Part shown: positions 48,863 to 63,504 of the stretch, piece by piece
Layout: each line of letters begins with the position of its first letter
How positions within the stretch are numbered: the stretch's first letter is position 1
Source: Liolophura sinensis
Taxonomy: Eukaryota > Mollusca > Polyplacophora > Chitonida > Chitonidae
DNA: 64,000 nt
Reading direction: 5' to 3'
Assembly: GCF_032854445.1 (NCBI RefSeq)
Contig: NW_027017961.1
Coordinates: forward strand, 124,001 to 188,000
The notes under the pieces: generated by a model
The model's database searches: none
What the model was told of the DNA's origin: nothing
What the model saw: only the letters and a program-made list of their open reading frames with translations
Program-made: the position numbers and the translations under genes

Positions 48863-51800
48863 GATAGCATGCTCAGTTACAAGATAAACATTGTAAACAT
48901 TATATTATCACGCTCACTTACAAGGTAAACATTGTAATCATTATAATAGAAAGCTCAGTTACAAGATGAAAATTGTAATCATAATAGCATGTTCAGTTAC
49001 AAGATGAATATTGTAATCATTATAATAACATCATCAGTTACAAAATGAACATTGTATTCATTATATTAGCACGTTCAATTACAACATGAACATTGCAATC
49101 ATTATAATAGCATGCTCAGTTACAAGATGAACATTGTAAACAGTATAATAGCGTGCCCATTTACAAAATGAACATTGTCATCATTATAATAGCATGCTAA
49201 GTTACAAGATGAACATTGTAATCATTATAAAAACATCATCAGTTACAAGGTGAACATTGTAATCAGTATAAAAGCATGCTCAGTTGCAAAATGAACATTG
49301 TAATCATTATAATAGCATGTTCAGTTACAAGGTGAACATTGTAATTATTATAAAAACATGCCCAGTTACAAGATGAACATTGTAATACTTCTAATAGCAT
49401 GTTCAGTTACGAAGTGAACATTGTAATCATTATAATAGCATGCTCAGTTTCAAGATAAACATTGTAATCATTATAATATCATTTTCAGTTGCAAGATGAA
49501 GATTGTAATCGACATAATAGCATGTTCAGTTACAAGATGAACATTGTAATCATTGTAATAGCATGTTCAGTTACAAAGTGAACATTGTAATCCTTATAAT
49601 TGCATGTTCAGTTACAAGATGAACATTGTAATCATGATAAAAACATCATCAGTTGCAAGGTGAACATTGTAATCAGTATACAAGCATGCTCAGTTGCAAA
49701 TTGGACATTGTAATCATTACAATAGCATATTCAGTTACAAGATGAACATTGTAATCATTATAATCAAGTGCTCAGTTACAAGGTGAACATTATAATCATT
49801 ACAATAGCGTGCTCAGTTACAAGATGAACATTGTAATCATTATAAAAACATGCCCAGTTACAAGATGAACATTGTAATAGATAAAATAGCATGATCAGTT
49901 ACGAAGTGAACATTGTAATCATTATAATATCATTTTCAGTTGCAAGATGAACATTGTAATCATTATAATATCATTTTCAGTTACAAGATAAAGATTGTAA
50001 TCGACATAATAGCATGTTCAGTTACAAGATGAACATTGTAATCATTGTAATAGCATGTTCAGTTACAAAGTAAACATTGTAATCATTATAATAGCGTCAA
50101 CGGTTACAAAATCACCATTGTAAGCAATATAATAGCATGCTCAGTTACAAAATGAATATTGCAATTTTTATATTAGCATATGTAGTTACAAGATGAACAT
50201 TGTAATCATTATTATAGCATATGTAGTTACAAGATGAACATTGTAATCATTATAAAAACATCATCAGTTACAAGGTGAACATTGTAATCAGTATAAAAGC
50301 ATGCTCAGTTGCAAAATGGATATTGTAATCATTACATTAGCATATTCACTTACAAGATGAACATTGTTATCATTATAATAATGTGCTCAGTTACAAGGTG
50401 AACAATGTAATCTTTGTAATAGCATGTTCAGTTACAAAGTGAACATTGTAATCCTTATAATTGCATGTTCAGTTACAAAGTGAACATTGTAATCATTATA
50501 AAAACATCATCAGTTGCAAGGTGAACATTGTAATCAGTATACAAGCATGCTCAGTTGCAAAATGGACATTGTAATCTTTACAATAGCATATTCAGTTACA
50601 AGATGAACATTGTAATTATTATAATAATGCGCTCAGTTACAAGGTGAACCATGTAATCATTGTAATAGCATATTCAGTTACAAAGTGTACATTGTATTCC
50701 TTATAACTGCATTTTCAGTTACAAGATGAACATTGTAATCATTATAAAAACATGCTCAGTTACAAGGTGAACATTGTAATCAGTATACAAGCATGCTCAG
50801 TTGCAAAATGGACATTGTAATCATTACATTAGCATATTCACTTACAAGATGAACATTGTAATCATGATAAAAACATCATCAGTTGCAAGGTGAACATTGT
50901 AATCATTATACAAGCATGCTCAGTTGCAAATTGGACATTGTAATCATTACAATAGCATATTCAGTTACAAGATGAAAATTGTAATCATTATAATCAAGTG
51001 CTCAGTTACAAGGTGAACATTATAATCATTACAATAGCGTGCTCAGTTACAAAATGAACATTGTAATCATTATAAAAACATGCCCAGTTACAAGATGAAC
51101 ATTGTAATAATTAAAAAAGCATGATGAGTTACGAAGTGAACATTGTAATCATTATAATATCATTTTCAGTTGCAAGATGAACATTGTAATCATTATAATA
51201 TCATTTTCAGTTACAAGATAAAGATTGTAATCGACATAATAGCATGTTCAGTTACAAGATGAACATTGTAATCATTATAAAAACATCATCAGTTCCAAGG
51301 TGAACATTGTAATTAGTATACAAGCATGGTCAGTTGCAAAATGGACATTGTAATCATTGCAACAGCATATTCAGTTACAAGATGAGCAATGTAATCATTA
51401 TAATAGCATGCTTAATTACAAGATGCAGATTGTAATTCGTATAATAGCATGCTCAGTTACAACATGAACATTGTAATCATTATAATACCATGTTCAGTTA
51501 CAAGATGAACATTGCAATCATTATAATAATGTGCTCAGTTACAAGGAGAACATTGAAATCATTACAATAGCGTGCTCAGTTACAAGGTGAACATTGTAAT
51601 CATTATAAAAACATGCCCAGTTACAAGATGAACATTGTAATAGTTAAAATAGCATGCTCAAATACAAGATGAGCAATGTAATCATTATAATAGCATGCTC
51701 AATTACAAGATGAAAATTGTAATTCGTATAATAGCATGCTCAGTTACAACATGAACATTGTAATCATTATAATAGCATGTTCAGTTACAAGATGAACATT

Positions 51801-51968
51801 GTAATCAGTATAATAGCATGCTCAGTTACAAAATTAATATTTTAATTATTACACTAGTATGCCCAGTTACAAGATGAACATTGTAATCAGTATAATAGCG
51901 TGCTCAGTTACAAGATGAGCAATGTAATCATTATAATAGCATGTTTAGTTACCAGATGAACACTGTAA
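48863..51968 (+). repeat. 41-bp satellite array A7
   Basis: About 76 monomers. Its opening matches A4 and A10 (TGTAAACATTATATTATCACG). A block near 49605-50010 recurs near 50850-51250 (CATCATCAGTTGCAAGG, AATCAAGTGCTCAG, then the TTACGAAGTG monomer), an internal duplication. Right edge is TTACCAG class, with AACACTGTAAG at the border. Confidence 0.94.
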
Positions 51969-53246
51969 GAATTATTTTTAGAATAAATCGCTTCCAAACT
52001 CTGGTATATTCACCTTAGTTTAACTAAACGCCATCATATCGTATTTATGTTAATTACATGTAATATTGTAATAGGCATGTTCTTAAGTCAAGTTGCCCTT
52101 TGTTAGACTGTTTAGCCTTTCAAAACGGAAACTACAGGTATGCATATTTAAGAGAACTTAAGTTTGTCCTTTTTTAAAACCATTTTCTTCATTCCTCAAT
52201 GAAAAATACATGCATTGTTTCGCACCCCTATTTGCAGCGTTCTGGCAATGGGCCAAATGTGTAGAATACGATATCTGTGAAATTAATCTGACTGCAATAA
52301 GATCAGAAAATTCGACCCCAATTCTTTGATGGTTTTCTCTACGGTTCTTCTATATCGGGACTAGTCTTGCTGACAATGGTAACTGATGCTCGTCGGCAGG
52401 TACACGTACGTTAATGAGATCAATAACTTTGTCTCTTTCTTTCAGGACAAATATGTAACTTATTAAACTAACGGTTTTGACAGATAAATGTAACAGCTCT
52501 GTGATCTCATCATGTTAGAAATGAAATAACAAATGCAATATAGACGTACTTGAGCTCCTAATATGTTTTTTCCAGAGTGCTTACGGTGGACTTCGTTTGG
52601 ATTCTGTGAGGGTTTTGATAGGTCTGTTATATGTTAATTGTGGATTACTGAAAACTCGCTCCACTAATATTATATGTACAAACATGTTTGCTTAAAGCCT
52701 TCCTTTCACTAGGAAATAAAATAGCCTGAGTAGGAGCCTTGTCAGGTGGGGTTATGTATGGGAGGACTAAGGTTTGCCTGAAGTGAAAGACATAGGTACA
52801 GTAAATGGCGCAGAGACATACATGTCTTTACAGATAAATGTTATCTGATCGTCAGTTGCACAGACCGGCCCGGATAGCACAGTTGGTAGAGCGTCCGCTT
52901 CGGGACCGGTAGATCCAGGATCAATCCTTGATCGAGTCACACCTAAGACTTTAAAAGAGGAAGTTGTAACTTTCTCGTTTGGCGTTCAGCATGAAGGGGA
53001 TAGTGCAACGACTGGTTGACCCGTTTCAGCATAATGGCTCGGGCGGGGCGGCTTACTTGCCTTCGGTAAGTCGTCTCAGTGATGCAGCACTAAATAAAAG
53101 AGCGGTGAAAATCCGTCCTGCAACAAGGAGGCACATTAAACGTGCATGCACCCTAATGATTCCTTCGTCGTCATATGACTGAAAAATTGTTGAGTACGAC
53201 GTTAAACCCCAAGCACTCACTCACTCAGTTGCACAGCGACATACAT
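51969..53246 (+). repeat. Spacer S7, short class
   Basis: About 1.28 kb, with the same short junction as S4 and S8. It lacks one ACTC unit in the SINE1 tail. Left 0.88 kb before SINE1 holds no gene. Confidence 0.92.
52864..53224 (+). mobile_element. SINE1 in S7
   Basis: 361 bp, 4 bp shorter than most because one ACTC tail unit is missing. A box intact. Carries CACATTAAACG where most copies read CACATTACACG, a change shared with S9. Confidence 0.87.
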
Positions 53247-54412
53247 ACAAGATGAAGATTGTAATCGACATAATAGCATGTTCAGTTACAAAATGAAAAT
53301 TGTGATCATTGTAATAGCATGTTAAGTTACAAAGCGAACATTGTAATCCTTATAATTGCATGTTCAGTTACAAGATGAACATTGTAATCATTATAAAAAA
53401 ATAAACAGTTTTAAGGTGAACATTGTAATCAGTATACAAGCATGCTCAGTTGCAAAATGGACATTGTAATCATTACATTAGCATATTCACTTACAAGATG
53501 AATATTGTAATCATTATAATAACATCATCAGTTACAACATAAGCATTGTATTCATTATATTAGCTCGTTGACTTACAAGATAAACATTGTAATCATTATA
53601 AAAGCATGTTCAGTTACAAGGTAAACATAGTAATCATTTTAACAACATGCTCAGTTGCAAGATGAAGATTGTAATCGACATAATAGCATGTTCAGTTACA
53701 AGATGAACATTGTAATCATTATAAAAACATCATCAGTTGCAAGGTGAACATTGTAATCAGTATACAAGCATGCTCAGTTGCAAAATGGACATTGTAATCA
53801 TTGCAACAGCATATTCAGTTACAAGATGAGCAATGTAATCATTATAATAGCATGCTTAATTACAAGATGAAGATTGTAATTCGTATAATAGCATGCTCAG
53901 TTACAACATGAACATTGTAATTATTATAATAGCATGTTCAGTTACAAGATGAACATTGCAATCATTATAATAATGTGCTCAGTTACAAGGAGAACATTGA
54001 AATCATTACAATAGCGTGCTCAGTTACAAGGTGAACATTGTAATCATTATAAAAACATGCCCAGTTACAAGATGAACATTGTAATAGTTAAAATAGCATG
54101 CTCAAATACAAGATGAGCAATGTAATCATTATAATAGCATGCTCAATTACAAGATGAAAATTGTAATTCGTATAATAGCATGCTCAGTTACAACATGAAC
54201 ATTGTAATCATTATAATAGCATGTTCAGTTACAAGATGAACATTGTAATCAGTATAATAGCATGCTCAGTTACAAAATTAATATTTTAATTATTACACTA
54301 GTATGCCCAGTTACAAGATGAACATTGTAATCAGTATAATAGCGTGCTCAGTTACAAGATGAGCAATGTAATCATTATAATAGCATGTTCAGTTACCAGA
54401 TGAACATTGTAA
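53247..54412 (+). repeat. 41-bp satellite array A8 (shortest)
   Basis: About 28 monomers. Opens like A5 and A9 and ends in the common array-end order. With S7 it makes the smallest unit in the window, about 2.4 kb. Confidence 0.94.
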
Positions 54413-55694
54413 GAATTATTTTTAGAATAAATCGCTTCCAAACTCTGGTATATTCACCTTAGTTTAACTAAACGCCATCATATCGTATTTATGTTAATTA
54501 CATGTAATATTGTAATAGGCATGTTCTTAAGTCAAGTGGCCCTTTGTTAGACTGTTTAGCCTTTCAAAACGGAAACTACAGGTATGCATATTTAAGAGAA
54601 CTTAAGTTTGTCCTTTTTTAAAACCATTTTCTTCATTCCTCAATGAAAAATACATGCATTGTTTCGCACCCCTATTTGCAGCGTTCTGGCAATGGGCCAA
54701 ATGTGTAGAATACGATATCTGTGAAATTAATCTGACTGCAATAAGATCAGAAAATTCGACCCCAATTCTTTGATGGTTTTCTCTACGGTTCTTCTATATC
54801 GGGACTAGTCTTGCTGACAATGGTAACTGATGCTCGTCGGCAGGTACACGTACGTTAATGAGATCAATAACTTTGTCTCTTTCTTTCAGGACAAATATGT
54901 AACTTATTAAACTAACGGTTTTGACAGATAAATGTAACAGCTCTGTGATCTCATCATGTTAGAAATGAAATAACAAATGCGATATAGACGTACTTGAGCT
55001 CCTAATATGTTTTTTCCAGAGTGCTTACGGTGGACTTCGTTTGGATTCTGTGAGGGTTTTGATAGGTCTGTTATATGTTAATTGTGGATTACTGAAAACT
55101 CGCTCCACTAATATTATATGTACAAACATGTTTGCTTAAAGCCTTCCTTTCACTAGGAAATAAAATAGCCTGAGTAGGAGCCTTGTCAGGTGGGGTTATG
55201 TATGGGAGGACTAAGGTTTGCCTGAAGTGAAAGACATAGGTACAGTAAATGGCGCAGAGACATACATGTCTTTACAGATAAATGTTATCTGATCGTCAGT
55301 TGCACAGATTGGCCCGGATAGCACAGTTGGTAGAGCGTCCGCTTCGGGACCGGTAGATCCAGGATCAATCCTTGGTCGAGTCACACCTAAGACTTTAAAA
55401 GAGGAAGTTGTAACTTTCTCGTTTGGCGTTCAGCATGAAGGGGATAGTGCAACGACTGGTTGACCCGTTTCAGCATAATGGCTCGGGCGGGGCGGCTTAC
55501 TTGCCTTCGGTAAGTCGTCTCAGTGATGCAGCACTAAATAAAAGAGCGGTGAAAATCCGTCCTGCAACAAGGAGGCACATTACACGTGCATGCACCCTAG
55601 TGATTCCTTCGTCGTCATATGACTGAAAAATTGTTGAGTACGACGTTAAACACCAAGCACTCACTCACTCACTCAGTTGCACAGCGACATACAT
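54413..55694 (+). repeat. Spacer S8, short class
   Basis: About 1.28 kb, with the short junction. Shares CAGATTGGCCCGG at the SINE1 start with S9 only. Left 0.88 kb before SINE1 holds no gene. Confidence 0.92.
55308..55672 (+). mobile_element. SINE1 in S8
   Basis: 365 bp. The first two bases read TT where the first seven copies read CC (ATTGGCCCGG), a change shared with the adjacent unit S9. Tail reads TTAAACACCAAG rather than TTAAACCCCAAG. Boxes intact. Confidence 0.87.
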
Positions 55695-57267
55695 ACAAGA
55701 TGAAGATTGTAATCGACATAATATCATGTTCAGTTACAAAATGAACATTGTAATCATTGTAAAAGCATGTTAAGTTACAAAGTGAACATTGTAATCCTTA
55801 TAATTGCATGTTCAGTTACAAGATGAACATTGTAATCATTATAAAAAAATAAACAGTTTTAAGGTGAACATTGTAATCAGTATACGAGCATGCTCAGTTG
55901 CAAAATGGACATTGTAATCATTACATTAGCATATTCACTTACAAGATGAATATTGTAATCATTATAATAACATCATCAGTTACAACATAAGCATTGTATT
56001 CATTATATTAGCTCGTTGACTTACAAGATAAACATTGTAATCATTATAAAAGCATGTTCAGTTACAAGGTGAACATGGTAATCATTTTAAAAACATGCTC
56101 AGTTGCAAGATGAAGATTGTAATCGACATAATAGCATGTTCAGTTACAAGATGGACATTGTAATCATTATAAAAACATCATCAGTTGCAAGGTGAACATT
56201 GTAATCAGTATACAAGCATGCTCAGTTGCAAGATAAACATTGTAATCATTACATTAGCATATTCACTTACAAGATGAATATTGTAATCTTTATAATAACA
56301 TCATCAGTTACAAAGTAAACATTGTATTTATTATATTAGCACGTTCAATTACAAGATGAACATTGTAATCATTATAAAAGCATGTTCAGTTACAAGGTGA
56401 ACATTGTAATCTTTATAATAGCATGTTCAGTTACAAGGTGGACATTGTAAGTATAAAAGCATGCTCAGTTGCAAAATGGACATTGTAATCATTACATAAG
56501 CATATTCAGTTACAAGATGAATATTGTAATCATTATAATAACATCATCAGTTACAAAATGAACATTGTATTCATTATATTAGCACGTTCAATTACAAGAT
56601 GAACATTGTAATCATTATAATATCATGCTCAGTTGCAAGATGAAGATTGTAATCGACATAATAGCATGTTCAGTTACAAGATGAACATTGTAATCATTGT
56701 AATAGCATGTTCAGTTACAAAGTGAACATTGTAATCCTTATAATTGCATGTTCAGTTACAAGATGAACATTGTAATCATTATAAAAACATCATCAGTTCC
56801 AAGCTGAACATTGTAATCAGTATACAAGCATGCTCAGTTGCAAAATGGACATTGTAATCATTGCAATAGCATATTCAGTTACAAGATGAGCAATGTAATC
56901 ATTATAATAGCATGCTTAATTACAAGATGAAGATTGTAATTCGTATAATAGCATGCTCAGTTACAACATGAACATTGTAATCATTATAATAGCATGCTCA
57001 ATTACAAGATGAAGATTGTAATTAGTGTAATAGCATGCTCAGTTACAACATGAACATTGTAATCATTATAATAGCATGTTCAGTTACAAGATGAACATTG
57101 TAATCAGTATAATAGCATGTTCAGTTACAAAATTAATATTTTAATTATTACACTAGTATGCCCAGTTACAAGATGAACATTGTAATCAGTATAATAGCGT
57201 GCTCAGTTACAAGATGAGCAATGTAATCATTATAATAGCATGTTCAGTTACCTGATGAACATTGTAA
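55695..57267 (+). repeat. 41-bp satellite array A9
   Basis: About 38 monomers. First part matches A8 and A5. Holds the 38-bp monomer CATTGTAAGTATAAAAGC near 56443. The last monomer reads TTACCTGATG instead of TTACCAGATG, as in A10 only. Confidence 0.94.
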
Positions 57268-58162
57268 GAATTATTTTTAGAATAAATCGCTTCCAAACTC
57301 TGGTATATTCACCTTAGTTTAACTAAACGCCATCATATCGTATTTATGTTAGTTACATGTAATATTTTAATAGGCATGTTCTTAAATCAAGTGGCCCTTT
57401 GTTAGACTGTTTAGCCTTTCAAAACGGAAACTACAGGTATGCATATTTAAGAGAACTTATGTTTGTCCTTTTTTAAAACCATTTTCTTTATTTCTCAATG
57501 AAAAATACATGCATTGTTTCGCACCCCTATTTGCAGCGTTCTGGCAATGGGCCAAATGTGTAGAATACGATATCTGTGAAATTAATCTGACTGCAATAAA
57601 ATCAGAAAATTCGACCCCAATTCTTTTATGGTTTTCTCTACGGTTCTTCTATATCGGGACTAGTCTTGCTGACAGTGGTAACTGATGCTCGTCGGCAGGT
57701 ACACGTACGTTAATGAGATCAATAACTTTGTCTCTTTCTTTCAGGACAAATATGTAACTTATTAAACTAACGGTTTAGACAGATAAATGTAACAGCTCTG
57801 TGATCTCATCATGTTAGAAATGAAATAAAAAATGCGATATAGACGTACTTGAGCTCCTAATATGTTTTTTCCAGAGTGCTTACGGTGGACTTCGTTTGGA
57901 TTCTGTGAGGGTTTTGATAGGTTTGTTATATGTTAATTGTGTATTACTGAAAACTCGCTCCACTAACATTATATATACAAACATGTATGCTTGAAGCCTT
58001 CCTTTCACTAGGAAATAAAATAGCCTGAGTAGGAGCCTTGTCAGGTGGGGTTATGTATGGGAGGACTAAGGTTTGCCTGAAGTGAAAGACATAGGTACAG
58101 TAAATGGCGCAGAGACATACATGTCTTTACAGATAAATGTTATCTGATCGTCAGTTGCACAG

Positions 58163-58528
58163 ATTGGCCCGGATAGCACAGTTGGTAGAGCGTCCGCTTC
58201 GGGACCGGTAGATCCAGGATCAATCCTTGGTCGAGTCACACCTAAGACTTTAAAAGAGGAAGTTGTGACTTCCTCGTTTGGCGTTCAGCATGAAGGGGGA
58301 TAGTGCAACGACTGGTTGACCCGTTTCAGTATAATGGCTCGGGCGGGGCGGCTTACTTGCCTTCGGTAAGTCGCCTCAGTGATGCAGCATTAAATAAAAG
58401 AGCGGTGAAAATCCGTCCTGCAACAAGGAGGCACATTAAACGTGCATGCACCCTAATGATTCCTTCGTCGTCATATGACTGAAAAATTGTTGAGTACGAC
58501 GTTAAACCCCAAGCACTCACTCACTCAC
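58163..58528 (+). mobile_element. SINE1 in S9
   Basis: 366 bp with the same extra G as S1 (GAAGGGGGAT), which breaks the body frame. It also has ATTGG at the start (shared with S8) and CACATTAAACG (shared with S7). This mosaic of variants shared with different units points to exchange among units. Confidence 0.87.
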
Positions 58529-58591
58529 TCAGTTGCACAGCGACATACATGTCTATACAGAAAAATGCTATCTGATCGCAGTCAGTGTAAA

Positions 58592-58728
58592 ATTCCTGAC
58601 GGTGTTTACTGTGCAGCAGAGATTCAGGATGGTGCTTACTGTGTAGCAGAGTTTCAGGATGGTATTTACTGTGCAGCAGAGATTCAGGATGGTGTTTACG
58701 GTGCAACAGAGATTCAGTATGGTGTTAA
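58592..58728 (+). repeat. 30-bp minisatellite in S9
   Basis: Same 4.5 units as in S1, with both strands open. Confidence 0.9.
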
Positions 58729-58980
58729 TTGATTTAATCAACGATTCAGGAAAACACAGTGATCCAGGTTTAGAAGCTGCCTGACTTCAGGTTATATTAA
58801 TATCTTGAAGTAATGATACTTCGTTGCTTGAAACCATTTAAACATCCGAATTCCACTGACTCTGTCAACACGCTGGATGAAAGAATATATTGGAGTGAAA
58901 TCAGTTAGAGAAACACATGATTTTCTATCGGCCTCACAACGTTTTACATTTTACTTACTTATTTAATTTTTGTTTGAGGA

Positions 58981-59019
58981 GGGCCTCAGTTACCGAGGGG
59001 GTCAGCACGCCATCGCCCT
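58981..59019 (+). mobile_element. SINE2 stub in S9
   Basis: First 39 bases of SINE2; the rest is deleted as in S2, S3 and S6. Confidence 0.8.
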
Positions 59020-61141
59020 CTGTAATCCCACATGGAACACTGGGGTTAGAGCTGATTTCCTAGCTGGCACCATCTTTTAAGTGCCAATATTGAGAAATGC
59101 CTTCTATTTATTCTCAACGATCAACGGTACAAAGATGCAGTTTGGACCAAATACACGCTAAAAAGCTCATCTTATCCCCACACATTATCCACACTAAATC
59201 TTTCATTTTTCCCCTCAGCTGAAATAGACTAAATCCAGTTAAAGAGACTCGTGTCTTATGATAGCATGCTCAGTTACAAGATAAACATTGTAAACATTAT
59301 ATTATCACGCTCACTTACAAGGTAAACATTGTAATCATTATAATAGAAAGCTCAGTTACAAGATGAAAATTGTAATCATAATAGCATGTTCAGTTACAAG
59401 ATGAATATTGTAATCATTATAATAACATCATCAGTTACAAAATGAACATTGTATTCATTATATTAGCACGTTCAATTACAACATGAACATTGTAATCATT
59501 ATAATAGCATGCTCAGTTACAAGATGAACATTGTAAACAGTATAATAGCGTGCTCATTTACAAAATGAACATTGTCATCATTATAATAGCATGCTAAGTT
59601 ACAAGATGAACATTGTAATCATTATAAAAACATCATCAGTTACAAGGTGAACATTGTAATCAGTATAAAAGCATGCTCAGTTGCAAAATCAACATTGTAA
59701 TCATTATAATAGCATGTTCAGTTACAAGGTGAACATTGTAATTATTATAAAAACATGCCCAGTTACAAGATGAACATTGTAATACTTCTAATAGCATGTT
59801 CAGTTACGAAGTGAACATTGTAATCATTATAATAGCATGCTCAGTTTCAAGATAAACATTGTAATCATTATAATATCATTTTCAGTTGCAAGATGAAGAT
59901 TGTAATCGACATAATAGCATGTTCAGTTACAAGATGAACATTGTAATCATTGTAATAGCATGTTCAGTTACAAAGTGAACATTGTAATCCTTATAATTGC
60001 ATATTCAGTTACAAGATGAACATTGTAATCATGATAAAAACATCATCAGTTGCAAGGTGAACATTGTAATCAGTATACAAGCATGCTCAGTTGCAAATTG
60101 GACATTGTAATCATTACAATAGCATATTCAGTTACAAGTTGAACATTGTAATCATTATAATCATGTGCTCAGTTACAAGGTGAACATTGTAATCATTACA
60201 ATAGCGTGCTCAGTTACAAGATGAACATTGTAATCATTATAAAAACATGCCCAGTTACAAGATGAACATTGTAATAGTTAAAATAGCATGATCAGTTACG
60301 AAGTGAACATTGTAATCATTATAATATCATTTTCAGTTGCAAGATAAACATTGTAATCATTATAATATCATTTTCACTTACAAGATAAAGATTGTAATCG
60401 ACATAATAGCATGTTCAGTTACAAGATGAACATTGTAATCATTGTAATAGCATGTTCAGTTACAAAGTAAACATTGTAATCATTATAATAGCGTCAACGG
60501 TTACGAAATCACCATTGTAATCAATATAATAGCATGCTCAGTTACAAAATGAATATTGCAATTATTATATTAGCATATGTAGTTACAAGATGAACATTGT
60601 AATCATTATTATAGCATATGTAGTTACAAGATGAACATTGTAATCATTATAAAAACATCATCAGTTACAAGGTGAACACTGTAATCAGTATAAAAGCATG
60701 CTCAGTTTCAAAATGGATATTGTAATCATTACATTAGCATATTCACTTACAAGATGAACATTGTAATCATTATAATAATGTGCTCAGTTACAAGGTAAAC
60801 AATGTAATCATTGTAATAGCATGTTCAGTTACAAAGTGAACATTGTAATCCTTATAATTGCATGTTCAGTTACAAAGTGAACATTGTAATCATTATAAAA
60901 ACATCATCAGTTGCAAGGTGAACATTGTAATCAGTATACAAGCATGCTCAGTTGCAAAATGGACATTGTAATCATTACAATAGCATATTCAGTTACAAGA
61001 TGAACATTATAATCATTATAATAATGCGCTCAGTTACAAGGTGAACAATGTAATCATTGTAATAGCATGTTCAGTTACAAAGTGAACATTGTAATCCTTA
61101 TAATTGCATGTTCAGTTACAAGATGAACATTGTAATCATTA

Positions 61142-62040
61142 TAAAAACATAAACAGTTACAAGGTGAACATTGTAATCAGTATACAAGAATGCTCAGTTG
61201 GAAAATGGACATTGTAATCTTTACATTAGCATATTCACTTACAAGATGAATATTGTAATCATTATAATAACATCATCAGTTACAACATAAGCATTGTATT
61301 CATTATATTAGCTCGTTCACTTACAAGATAAACATTGTAATCATTATAAAAGCATGTTCAGTTACAAGGTGAACATAGTAATCATTTTAAAAACATGCTC
61401 AGTTGCAAGATAAAGATTGTAATCGACATAATAGCATGTTCAGTTATAAGATGAAGATTGTAATCATTATAAAAACATCATCAGTTGCAAGGTGAACGTT
61501 GTAATCAGTATACAAGCATGCTCAGTTGCAAGATAAACATTGTAATCATTACATTAGCATATTCACTTACAAGATGAATATTGTAATCATTATAATAACA
61601 TCATCAGTTACAAAGTAAACATTGTATTCATTATATTAGCACGTTCAATTACAAGATGAACATTGTAATCATTATAAAAGCATGTTCAGTTACAAGGTGA
61701 ACATTGTAATCTTTATAAAAACATGCTCAGTTACAAGATGAACATTGTAATCATTATAATAGCATGTTCAGTTACAAGGTGGACATTGTAAGTATAAAAG
61801 CATGCTCAGTTGCAAAATGGACATTGTAATCATTACATAAGCATATTTAGTTACAAGATGAATATTGTAATCATTATAATAACATCATCAGTTACAAAAT
61901 GAACATTGTATTCATTATATTAGCACGTTCAATTACAAGATGAACATTGTAATCATTATAATATCATGCTCAGTTGCAAGATAAAGATTGTAATCGACAT
62001 AATAGCATGTTCAGTTACAAGATGAACATTGTAATCATTA
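61142..62040 (+). repeat. 22-monomer higher-order repeat, copy 1
   Basis: Starts with ATAAAAACATAAACAG and includes the ACAACATAAGCATTG monomer near 61282. The same markers recur 899 bp later. 899 is 22 monomers minus 3 bp, as expected from one 38-bp monomer (CATTGTAAGTATAAAAGC near 61784). Confidence 0.75.
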
Positions 62041-62860
62041 TAAAAACATAAACAGTTACAAGGTAAACATTGTAATCAGTATACAAGCATGCTCAGTTGC
62101 AAAATGGACATTGTAGTTATTACATTAGCATATTCACTTACAAGATGAATATTGTAATCATTATAATAACATCATCAGTTACAACATAAGCATTGTATTC
62201 ATTATATTAGCTCGTTCACTTACAAGATGAACATTGTAATCATTATAAAAGCATGTTCAGTTACAAGGTGAACATAGTAATCATTTTAAAAACATGCTCA
62301 GTTGCAAGATGAAGATTGTAATCGACATAATAGCATGTTCAGTTATAAGATGAAGATTGTAATCATTATAAAAACATCATCAGTTGCAAGGTGAACATTG
62401 TAATCAGTATACAAGCATGCTCAGTTGCAAGATAAACATTGTAATCATTACATTAGCATATTCACTTACAAGATGAATATTGTAATCATTATAATAACAT
62501 CATCAGTTACAAAGTAAACATTGTATTCATTATATTAGCACGTTCAATTACAAGATGAACATTGTAATCATTATAATAGCATGTTCAGTTACAAGGTGAA
62601 CATTGTAATCTTTATAAAAACATGCTCAGTTACAAGATGAACATTCTAATCATTATAATAGCATGTTCAGTTACAAGGTGGACATTGTAAGTATAAAAGC
62701 ATGCTCAGCTGCAAAATGGACATTGTAATCATTACATAAGCATATTTAGTTACAAGATGAATATTGTAATCATTATAATAACATTATCAGTTATAAAATG
62801 AACATTGTATTCATTATATTAGCACGTTCAATTACAAGATGAACATTGTAATCATTATAA
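62041..62860 (+). repeat. 22-monomer higher-order repeat, copy 2
   Basis: Near-copy of 61142-62040, with the 38-bp monomer again near 62684, ending approximately where the order moves on to the array-end block. Confidence 0.7.
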
Positions 62861-63504
62861 TATGCTCAGTTGCAAGATGAAGATTGTAATCGACATAATA
62901 GCATGTTCAGTTACAAGATGAACATTGTAATCATTGTAATAGCATGTTCAGTTACAAAGTGAACATTGTAATCCTTATAATTGCATGTTCAGTTACAAGA
63001 TGAACATTGTAATCATTATAAAAACATCATCAGTTCCAAGCTGAACATTGTAATCAGTATACAAGCATGCTCAGTTGCAAAATGGACATTGTAATCATTG
63101 CAATAGCATATTCAGTTACAAGATGAGCAATGTAATCATTATAATAGCATGCTTAATTACAAGATGAAGATTGTAATTCGTATAATAGCATGCTCAGTTA
63201 CAACATGAACATTGTAATCATTATAATAGCATGCTCAATTACAAGATGAAGATTGTAATTAGTGTAATAGCATGCTCAGTTACAACATGAACATTGTAAT
63301 CATTATAATAGCATGTTCAGTTACAAGATGAACATTGTAATCAGTATAATAGCATGCTCAGTTACAAAATTAATATTTTAATTATTACACTAGTATGCCC
63401 AGTTACAAGATGAACATTGTAATCAGTATAATAGCGTGCTCAGTTACAAGATGAGCAATGTAATCATTATAATAGCATGTTCAGTTACCTGATGAACATT
63501 GTAA

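Larger units (their letters stand above)
57268..59260 (+). repeat. Spacer S9, medium class
   Basis: About 1.99 kb, junction CATCGCCCTCTGTAATCC as in S6. Shares with S10 the changes TTCTTTATTTCTC, GCAATAAAATCAG and TTCTTTTATGG, so S9 and S10 are close relatives. Left 0.9 kb and the stretch after the minisatellite hold no gene. Confidence 0.92.
59261..63504 (+). repeat. 41-bp satellite array A10
   Basis: About 103 monomers. Opens like A4 and A7. Contains a tandem pair of 22-monomer blocks offset by 899 bp. Its last 0.4 kb is very close to the end of A9, including TTACCTGATG at the border. Confidence 0.95.
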
